Source: Phycisphaeraceae bacterium (GTDB taxonomy: Bacteria > Planctomycetota > Phycisphaerae > Phycisphaerales > Phycisphaeraceae). From it: 11,596 nt of DNA. The stretch is taken from positions 1 to 11,596 of the forward strand of contig JANQKH010000246.1 in assembly GCA_028281215.1 (NCBI GenBank). Direction: 5' to 3'. Of this stretch, positions 5,885 to 11,596 are shown piece by piece (the first letter of the stretch is position 1; the number at the start of each line of letters is the position of its first letter). The position numbers were made by a program, and so were the translations under genes. The notes beneath the pieces were generated by a model, which had not been told where the DNA came from, searched no databases, and worked only from the letters and a program-made list of their open reading frames with translations.

Positions 5885-7261
5885 TCAATCTTCATTGATC
5901 GCCTGCTCCGACACCGATTTCACACACCACGCTGTGCAGGTCAACAGCAACAGGCCGCACACGGCGATCAAGGTGTACCAGCGGAGCATTTCCGCAAGTG
6001 AAGCGGCGGTGGGGTTTTCGAATTCGCCGACGATGACCGACATGCCCGCGAGCGTGAGTGAAAAGGAAAGTTTTCCGGCCAGGCTTTGCAGCGAAAAATA
6101 GGTTGCGCGCTGCGCCTGTGGCACGCGCGGGGCAATCGCGGCGTTGAGCGGCGCGGTCATCAGGCCGCGCGGCATCACGCGCAACAGAATCAGCGGCACC
6201 ACCCACCAGTGCATGACAAACGCCATCGTGGCGATGATGGCGGATTGAAGTCCCGCCGCCAGCAGCAGCGCCGTCGCTGTCCCGAGTCGCTCGCGCAGTT
6301 TCGAGCTGATCGCCGCCGCTTTCGACGCCAGCAACATCGACGCGAACATGTGCATTCCGGCGATTAACGGCGCCCATTGATCGCGCGCAACATCACCGTT
6401 TTCCACAACGGCCGACGCGCCTGCATTCGAATTCGCCGACTCCGCCATCGCAATCTTGATGTAAGGCTGAAAGAATTCGTACGGCACATGATTCAGAATC
6501 AGCATGAACACCGCGAACGCAAACAACCACGCCAGCGTGCCCTGCTTGAGAAAACCAACACAGAGCATCATCTGCTTGAGGATGCCGGGCGTTTCTTCGA
6601 CGCACTCGACCTCGCCGTCCGCGTTGACCACCTGTTCATGCGGATGCGGCTCACGAAACGCCCAAACCAGCCCGACGGAGAACACCGCCGCCACGAGCGA
6701 AATCGCGTACGCCAACCACAGTTCGATCAACCCCACGGCGCCGCCGGCCAGCGCCGCGAGCGCGCCGGCGATGAACCCGTTGCGCGCGACAATCGCTTCG
6801 CGGTCTTCGTATTCGCCTTCGCGTTTCAATGCTTTCAGTGAGTCGAAGTGGAACGACGTGTCCGTGCCGGAGTTGAATGCGATACCGGCCGCCAGACAAA
6901 CCTGCGCCGCCGCGAACACAGCGAAGGATCCGCCGACCACAAACAATGTATACGCTGCGGTCAGACTGATCGCCGAGATCAACAACGTCGCCCGGCGGCC
7001 GACGCGATCGGAGAAATACCCGCTGGGCACTTCCATCACGACCACCGACGCGTAGTAAATCGACTCCAACTGCAACACCAACGGCAGCGAGAGGTTGTCA
7101 CTGAGATACAAAAAGAAGACCGGCATCCACGCAAACGCATTGAACGCCGCAGCATAGGCGGGATACAGCCGAATGTTGCGCTCGAGTTGGGCGGGGGTGG
7201 GCGGCGGCACGGTGGGACAGATGGTAATCGATGACGCACGTGACGTTGCCGAGTTCGGCAC
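5885..7261 (-). CDS. Major facilitator superfamily transporter
   Basis: Up to 458 residues, with about 12 hydrophobic helices spread from about 36 to 446. Motif A between TM2 and TM3 is GYFSDRVGRR (81-90), and GTDTSFHFDSL (132-142) resembles the loop of drug/H+ antiporter-like MFS proteins. A cytoplasmic charged loop (about 203-230) divides the halves, and the second half has MPRGLMTAPLNAAIAPRVP (363-381). It is a proton-coupled or facilitated transporter of unknown substrate. The longest start is a GTG at 7261, directly below an in-frame TGA. GTG 7210 (residue 18) is an alternative, with TACCAT 10 nt upstream and a start just before the conserved PAQLERNIRLYP. I cannot decide between them. 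The gene is divergent from xylB by 43 nt; sugar export or import is possible but not shown. Confidence 0.9.
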   Translation of the reverse strand: MPNSATSRASSITICPTVPPPTPAQLERNIRLYPAYAAAFNAFAWMPVFFLYLSDNLSLPLVLQLESIYYASVVVMEVPSGYFSDRVGRRATLLISAISLTAAYTLFVVGGSFAVFAAAQVCLAAGIAFNSGTDTSFHFDSLKALKREGEYEDREAIVARNGFIAGALAALAGGAVGLIELWLAYAISLVAAVFSVGLVWAFREPHPHEQVVNADGEVECVEETPGILKQMMLCVGFLKQGTLAWLFAFAVFMLILNHVPYEFFQPYIKIAMAESANSNAGASAVVENGDVARDQWAPLIAGMHMFASMLLASKAAAISSKLRERLGTATALLLAAGLQSAIIATMAFVMHWWVVPLILLRVMPRGLMTAPLNAAIAPRVPQAQRATYFSLQSLAGKLSFSLTLAGMSVIVGEFENPTAASLAEMLRWYTLIAVCGLLLLTCTAWCVKSVSEQAINED

Positions 7262-7304
7262 ACATCAGTAGATTGCTTGTCCGCGTTTCAACATTGGAGG
7301 CAAC

Positions 7305-8834
7305 ATGTCCCACCTGCTTGGCATAGACATCGGTACGTCCGGCACCAAGACGCTGGTTTGCGATCATGACGGTCACGTGCTCGCGACTGCGATGGCCGAA
7401 CACGACATCGCTTCGCCGCATCCGGGCTGGTCGGAACAGGATCCGCTTCAATGGTGGTCCGCCACGTGCAAGGCAACCAAAGCCGCGCTGCGCAAAGCAA
7501 AGATCAATGCCGCGCAGATCACCGGTATCGGGCTGTCCGGACAGATGCACGGTTCGGTGTTTCTCGGGGACGATGAACTACCACTTCGCGCCGCCCTGCT
7601 GTGGAATGATCAGCGCACGGCTGAACAGTGTGACGAAATCGAATCAAAAGCGGGCGGCCGACGAAAGCTGATCAACATGGTCGGCAATCCCGCACTCACC
7701 GGGTTTACCGCGCCGAAAATTCTCTGGGTTCGCCAACATGAACCGAAGATCTATGCGAAGACGAAACACATTTTGCTGCCGAAGGATTACATCCGCTTCT
7801 GCATGACCGGTGAATACGCGACGGAGGTCGGCGACGCGTCCGGCACACTTTTACTCGACGTGAAAAAACGCGCGTGGAACAAGAAACTGCTCAGCGTGTT
7901 GGAAATCGACAGCGATCTGATGCCGCCCTGTTTTGAATCACACGTCGTCTCGGGCACGCTGCACAAAGCCGGCGCCAAGGCGCTGGGTTTGAAGGAAGGC
8001 ACGCCCGTCGTCGGCGGCAGTGGTGATCAACCGGCAGGTGCGGTCGGCAACGGCATTACCTCCGCCGGCATCGTCAGCGCGACGCTCGGCACGTCCGGTG
8101 TCGTGTTCGCGCATGCCGACGAGCCGACGTACGACCCGTCCGGCCGCGTGCACACGATGTGTCACGCCGTCGAAGGCAAGTGGTGCGTGTTCGGTTGCAT
8201 GTTGTCAGCCGGCGGTTCGTTCCAGTGGTTCCGCAATCACCTGGCGCAACAGGAAATGATCGAAGCCAAGCGCCTCAAAGTGGATCCCTACGAAGTGTTG
8301 ATTGAAGAGGCAAAACTCACCGGCGCCGGCTGCGAAGGCCTGTTCTTCCTGCCCTACCTGACCGGTGAACGCTGCCCGTATCCGAACCCGAATGCGCGTG
8401 GCGGCTGGATCGGCCTGACCGCGCGGCACAACCGCGCCGCGATGATCCGCTCCGTCCTCGAAGGCGTGACCTTCGGCATGGCCGACGCACTACGCATCAT
8501 GGAAGGCATGGATATCAAGGTGCGCACGGTGCGTGTGTCCGGCGGCGGCGCGCGAAGCCCGTTCTGGCGGCAACTCCAGGCCGACATTTACAGCAAAAAC
8601 GTCGCCACCATCAATGCGCAGGAAGGACCGGCCTACGGCGTGGCGATCCTTGCCGGCGTCGGCACCGGCGTCTGGAAAAACGTCCCGCAAGCGTGCAAGG
8701 CCGTCATCCACGAAACCGAAAAGCTCAAACCCAATCGCAAACTTGCCAAGCTTTACGCGAAGCACCACGAACAATACCAAGCGCTGTACGCATCGCTGGA
8801 AAAGAATTTCGACGCCATCGCCGCACTTACCTGA
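7305..8834 (+). CDS. xylB: Xylulokinase (FGGY carbohydrate kinase)
   Basis: A 509-residue FGGY-family kinase that phosphorylates D-xylulose with ATP, feeding the pentose phosphate pathway. The N-domain starts LLGIDIGTSGTKTLV (4-18), with the GLSGQMHG motif at 76-83 (M81-H82-G83, sugar binding) and WNDQR at 100-104. The catalytic Asp is D241 in GGSGDQPAGAVGNG. The C-domain has LGTSG (261-265), YLTGERCPYPNP (351-362), and SGGGARSPFW (412-421) for nucleotide binding. It is slightly longer than E. coli XylB (484 residues). The start is supported by GGAGG (7296-7300), 4 nt before the ATG. No xylose isomerase or sugar regulator gene is in view, so specificity for xylulose rather than another ketose rests on overall similarity. 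Confidence 0.9.
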   Translation: MSHLLGIDIGTSGTKTLVCDHDGHVLATAMAEHDIASPHPGWSEQDPLQWWSATCKATKAALRKAKINAAQITGIGLSGQMHGSVFLGDDELPLRAALLWNDQRTAEQCDEIESKAGGRRKLINMVGNPALTGFTAPKILWVRQHEPKIYAKTKHILLPKDYIRFCMTGEYATEVGDASGTLLLDVKKRAWNKKLLSVLEIDSDLMPPCFESHVVSGTLHKAGAKALGLKEGTPVVGGSGDQPAGAVGNGITSAGIVSATLGTSGVVFAHADEPTYDPSGRVHTMCHAVEGKWCVFGCMLSAGGSFQWFRNHLAQQEMIEAKRLKVDPYEVLIEEAKLTGAGCEGLFFLPYLTGERCPYPNPNARGGWIGLTARHNRAAMIRSVLEGVTFGMADALRIMEGMDIKVRTVRVSGGGARSPFWRQLQADIYSKNVATINAQEGPAYGVAILAGVGTGVWKNVPQACKAVIHETEKLKPNRKLAKLYAKHHEQYQALYASLEKNFDAIAALT

Positions 8835-8857
8835 CCCGATATTCACATGCGCCTCGC

Positions 8858-9745
8858 TCACGGATACCGCAATCCCAGCACAAACTTCTCCCACTGTTTC
8901 TGAAACGCATCCATGTCTTTCTCCTTCAACACCGCTTTGAGCGTTTCGTACCCGTGTGGGTCTTTGCGATAGTTCGCGGTGAACTGTTCGTAATACTTTT
9001 TCAATAGGCCCTTCTGCTGAAGGTAGTAGCACAAGTACCGCGCCTGCGCGTAGTTTGTGCCTTTGTCGCGCGAATAGAATTGATGTTGCGTCGTGCTGGT
9101 CAGCTCTTTGAATGAAGGCACGGAGCCGGCCTTGATCGCACGTTGCAAGCCGGCGAGCCGCCAGTTGGTGAAGCCGGTGATCTGTCCGTTGCGGTCGCCG
9201 CACTGTTCGTAAAGCGAGCCGAGCCCTTCATTCAACCAGGACGGACAGCGCGGGAAGTTGGACTCGATGAACGGATGCACGATTTCATGAACCAGTGTGC
9301 CTCCGCCGGTCGAGATATTCATCACCAGCGCATTGTTGCTGGACGAATAAAACCCGTAAGGCGTGTGCGGCTTGAAGCCGAACAGCTGCTTGCAGTGTTT
9401 CTCATAACTGGCCTTGTCCTTGAACAACCAGATGTCGAGGATGCGAGACGGATTCTTTTTGAAATACTTTTCCTTGAGTCGCTTGACCGCCCAGGCGACC
9501 GTGTTTTTCGCACGCGACTTAAGCACGCGCGGCGACTCATCGCCGATCACCACGAACGGCTTCTCGATCAACACCGTGAAATCCTTCGACGGCAAGCGAT
9601 GCTTCAACTTCGCCAGATGCCGTGTGTAGTCGGCATCGCTGAACCCTTTGTCATCAGCCTGCACGTTGATCGGCGACATCACAAACGCACCGACGACAAT
9701 CAGCACCACACTGCACATCGCTGCACTTCGACACTCAAGAGCCAT
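8858..9745 (-). CDS. Exported gluzincin-type metallopeptidase-like protein (DUF1570/peptidase-MA style)
   Basis: A 295-residue protein. A signal peptide (about 1-30, hydrophobic core 11-25, cleavage probably after INVQA) indicates export. The zinc signature H153-E-I-V-H157 is followed by N172-E173-G-L-G-S-L-Y-E, the third-ligand glutamate helix of gluzincins at a 15-residue spacing. The preceding beta strand (NALVMNIST) and GGGTL fit an M1/MA-clan active site. C-terminal helices (about 228-290) resemble those of DUF1570-like proteins. The full catalytic set suggests an active peptidase, but no substrate is known. AAAGGA (9752-9757) lies 6 nt before the chosen ATG; M10 is a shorter alternative start. 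The gene converges on xylB (23-nt gap) and is divergent from the ExbD-like pair (118-nt gap). Confidence 0.85.
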   Translation of the reverse strand: MALECRSAAMCSVVLIVVGAFVMSPINVQADDKGFSDADYTRHLAKLKHRLPSKDFTVLIEKPFVVIGDESPRVLKSRAKNTVAWAVKRLKEKYFKKNPSRILDIWLFKDKASYEKHCKQLFGFKPHTPYGFYSSSNNALVMNISTGGGTLVHEIVHPFIESNFPRCPSWLNEGLGSLYEQCGDRNGQITGFTNWRLAGLQRAIKAGSVPSFKELTSTTQHQFYSRDKGTNYAQARYLCYYLQQKGLLKKYYEQFTANYRKDPHGYETLKAVLKEKDMDAFQKQWEKFVLGLRYP

Positions 9746-9848
9746 GGCGATTCCTTTCGTTTCGATGCACTATTCTTGCCGAACGTGTGGAGGATGTCAT
9801 GTCACGATTGTGTAACCGACCAACGCGCCGCCGAGTAGCCGGATCGCG

Positions 9849-9854
9849 TAGAAT
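9849..9854 (+). promoter_or_regulatory. -10 box TAGAAT of the ExbD-like gene pair
   Basis: GCGTAGAAT ends 9 nt before ATG 9864, giving a leaderless or nearly leaderless start. The hexamer is identical to that before the kinase gene at 3029. No -35 element or Shine-Dalgarno is evident. It lies in the 118-nt spacer that also serves the divergent peptidase gene. Confidence 0.45.
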
Positions 9855-9863
9855 AGAAGCGTT

Positions 9864-10664
9864 ATGCCTCGCCGAAAGCGCGACAACCTCGCCGTCTCGC
9901 TCTTCCCCTTCCTGAGCATCCTCGCCTGCGTGATCGGCGTGCTCACCCTCGCCATCACCGGTCTGGCGATCAGTTCGCTCGACAACAAGGGCGACAACCC
10001 CGAGGAAGTCGAACGGGCTGAGCAATACGTCGCCGCCAACAAACAGATCGACAGCCTGACCGCTTCGATCGAACAACTCAAACAAGACATCGCCCAAGCA
10101 CAGGCCACGCAGGGCGAAAACGGCGCCCTTCAAAAACGCCTCGCACGGTTACAAGATCAAAAGAAAGCGCTCGACGAAAAGAAACAAACGCTGGCCGACC
10201 TCGAAGCCCGACAGGCCGCGCTGAACCAACAGCTCACCGACAACACCAAACAGTTGCAGACGCTGCAAACCCGAACCGTCGCCGCGAAAACGCAACTCGA
10301 TGACCTGACCAAAGAGCCCGGCGACCCCAGCGTTACCATCCTGCCGGGCGGATCGGGCGTGAATCTCAAGCCCACGTTTATCGAGTGCGCGCGGACCGGC
10401 GTCGTTCTGCACGACGGTACAGGCCGAAAAATCGCCACCGGCAAGCTGCGCACCGACCTGCGGTTCATTGCGTTGCTCGACAAGATCGCCCAGCAGGACA
10501 AGGCGACCATCGTGTTCCTCGTGCGACCGGACGGTGTGAGCAGTTACTACACCGCGCGGAGTGTCGCGCGGTCACGCTACTGCCGCAACGGCAAGCTGCC
10601 CGTGCCCGGACAAGGGCCCATCGATCTGAGCGTGTTCGCCGACGCCATCAACCGCACCAACTGA
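9864..10664 (+). CDS. TM/coiled-coil ExbD-like protein, first of a pair
   Basis: A 266-residue protein. A basic start (PRRKRDN) is followed by a single TM helix (about 11-36) beginning LFPFLSILACVIGVL, which aligns in style with the ExbD/TolR start (LTPLIDVVFLLL). The position of the essential TM Asp is Ser (S18) here, and no acidic residue lies in the helix. Residues about 45-152 form a Gln/Lys/Leu-rich coiled coil. The C-domain (about 155-266) has KPTFIECARTGVVLHD (169-184) and ATIVFLVRPDGVSSYYTARS (214-233). The expected topology is an inner-membrane anchor with a periplasmic stalk. It starts an apparent two-gene unit with the gene at 10684, 19 nt downstream. I do not recognise a named function; assignment to an ExbB/ExbD-type complex is inference. 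Confidence 0.82.
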   Translation: MPRRKRDNLAVSLFPFLSILACVIGVLTLAITGLAISSLDNKGDNPEEVERAEQYVAANKQIDSLTASIEQLKQDIAQAQATQGENGALQKRLARLQDQKKALDEKKQTLADLEARQAALNQQLTDNTKQLQTLQTRTVAAKTQLDDLTKEPGDPSVTILPGGSGVNLKPTFIECARTGVVLHDGTGRKIATGKLRTDLRFIALLDKIAQQDKATIVFLVRPDGVSSYYTARSVARSRYCRNGKLPVPGQGPIDLSVFADAINRTN

Positions 10665-10683
10665 CCGCCTTCACTGAACCACC

Positions 10684-11596
10684 ATGCGACGACGCAAACG
10701 ACAATCCGAAGGCAGTCTCGACTCCCTGCTCGACACCATGACCAACGTGGTCGGCATCCTCGTAATCGTGCTGGTCATCACCAAGCTCGGCGTCGGGCAG
10801 GCCGTGCAACGCATTCGCAACAACCTGCCGGACGTTACCGTCGAACAACACGCCGCCGTACTCGAACAACTGGCGAAGACCGAAGAAGACAAAAAAACGT
10901 GGGAACAGCGACTGGCCGAGGCGGACCAACCGCTGACCGACGCACAGGTCGAAGCGCTGTGGCAGAAGATCGACGCGATCGAAGCGGAGGTGGTCAAAGC
11001 GAACGAGGTCGAACAGGCCATCGCCGCCATGTCGCCGCAGGTGCGCACGCTGGAAGCACGGGCCAAACAACTGTCACAGCAGATCACCACCGCAACGACA
11101 CAACTTGAAAAACTGGAACAAACTGTCGCCGCGACGCCGAAGGTGGAGAAACCGAAACCAAAGGTGGTGAATCTGCCAAACCCGCGCGCCGCGCCGGCCG
11201 ACGCGTCCGCAACCTACTTTGTCTGCAAAGGTGGCAAGATTCTCACCGTGCCGTTGGACACCATCTTCCGCATCGCCGACACCCGCCTCGGCCGGTTGCA
11301 GATCAAACCCGACAAAGACGGCAAGGTCGACTGCGCCAAGGTGATCGAACTGTTCAACCGCGCGCCAGTGAATCACCCCTCCGCCAAAGCGAGCCTGAAG
11401 GTCATTAACTATCGGCTGTACCTGCTGGTGCAACCCGTGATCGCCCGAGGTGAATCGGCCGAACAGATCGCCGCCGCTGACTCGACATTTCAACGTCAGC
11501 TTCGGGCGATGAAAGCACAACGCCGGTACGTGCGGTTCGTCGTCTGGGCGGACAGCTACGATGTCTACCTCGCCGCCCGCGCCCAGTTGCACGACG
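10684..11596 (+). CDS. TM/coiled-coil ExbD/MotB-like protein, second of a pair (partial, C-terminus beyond window)
   Basis: 304 uninterrupted residues from ATG 10684 to the window edge. A basic start (MRRRKRQ) is followed by SLDSLLDTMTNVVGILVIVLVI (11-32), a TM helix with D17 at the place of the ExbD/TolR/MotB proton-carrying Asp. A charged coiled coil spans about 55-148, then comes a Pro/Lys linker (151-171). The C-domain (from about 177) has TYFVCKGGKILTVP (177-190) and YVRFVVWADSYDVYLAARAQ (282-301), which echo the corresponding parts of the upstream protein. The two look like diverged paralogues. No Shine-Dalgarno precedes the ATG, which lies 19 nt after the upstream stop, so coupled translation is likely. 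It probably anchors in the inner membrane and reaches into the periplasm as a partner of a MotA/TolQ-type channel. Confidence 0.83.
   Translation, partial: MRRRKRQSEGSLDSLLDTMTNVVGILVIVLVITKLGVGQAVQRIRNNLPDVTVEQHAAVLEQLAKTEEDKKTWEQRLAEADQPLTDAQVEALWQKIDAIEAEVVKANEVEQAIAAMSPQVRTLEARAKQLSQQITTATTQLEKLEQTVAATPKVEKPKPKVVNLPNPRAAPADASATYFVCKGGKILTVPLDTIFRIADTRLGRLQIKPDKDGKVDCAKVIELFNRAPVNHPSAKASLKVINYRLYLLVQPVIARGESAEQIAAADSTFQRQLRAMKAQRRYVRFVVWADSYDVYLAARAQLHD

Noticed and set aside
1..11596. A Zorya-like phage-defence system based on the MotA/ExbD-like proteins
   Set aside because: Zorya pairs ZorA/ZorB with adjacent helicase or nuclease genes. Here the channel and ExbD-like genes are far apart and no helicase, nuclease or OmpA-type peptidoglycan-binding domain is visible.

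Overview
The window looks like a piece of a high-GC Planctomycetota chromosome. The main signs are an N-terminal zinc ribbon fused to a MotA/TolQ/ExbB channel protein, a pair of TM/coiled-coil ExbD-like proteins starting with basic clusters, an exported thioredoxin-like/PDZ protein of a kind I associate with that phylum, and promoters whose -10 box sits almost on the start codon. This placement is inferred from protein style, not from a marker gene. No RNA genes, insertion sequences, CRISPR arrays or phage genes are visible, and no gene looks horizontally acquired.

Layout. (a) 1-1519, minus strand: a class I SAM methyltransferase, then a zinc-ribbon MotA/TolQ/ExbB protein that runs off the left edge. 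(b) 1631-5260, plus strand: an exported Trx-like/PDZ protein, a membrane histidine kinase and a response regulator with a Fis-type HTH. (c) 5261-5417: a repeat-rich spacer with GATTGCG heptads, a perfect hairpin and a pyrimidine tract, followed by dtd (D-aminoacyl-tRNA deacylase). (d) 5885-7261, minus: an MFS transporter, divergent from xylB (xylulokinase, 7305-8834, plus). (e) 8858-9745, minus: an exported gluzincin-type metallopeptidase-like protein, divergent from (f) two tandem, related TM/coiled-coil ExbD-like genes on the plus strand. The second of these runs off the right edge.

The most important observation is in 1631-2968. A simple gene caller would split this into a 69-residue ORF and a separate 355-residue ORF. 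The two are in the same frame and separated only by one TGA (1838-1840) and 20 sense codons. The TGA falls exactly where a thioredoxin-type redox Cys is expected, giving C67-I-P-U70-H-A-C73. A hairpin with a GGU apical loop, resembling the E. coli fdhF SECIS tip, starts 17 nt after the TGA. I therefore annotate one 445-residue selenoprotein with Sec70. It also has a signal peptide, a CxxCH motif and two PDZ domains.

Functional links are modest. The kinase and regulator are adjacent and complete, and are probably partners. The regulator has a 7-bp inverted repeat over its own predicted -10 box, which suggests autoregulation. The zinc-ribbon MotA/TolQ protein on the left and the ExbD-like pair on the right are the right parts for a proton-driven energy-transducing complex. 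They are about 9 kb apart and pointing outward, so a shared complex is only a hypothesis.
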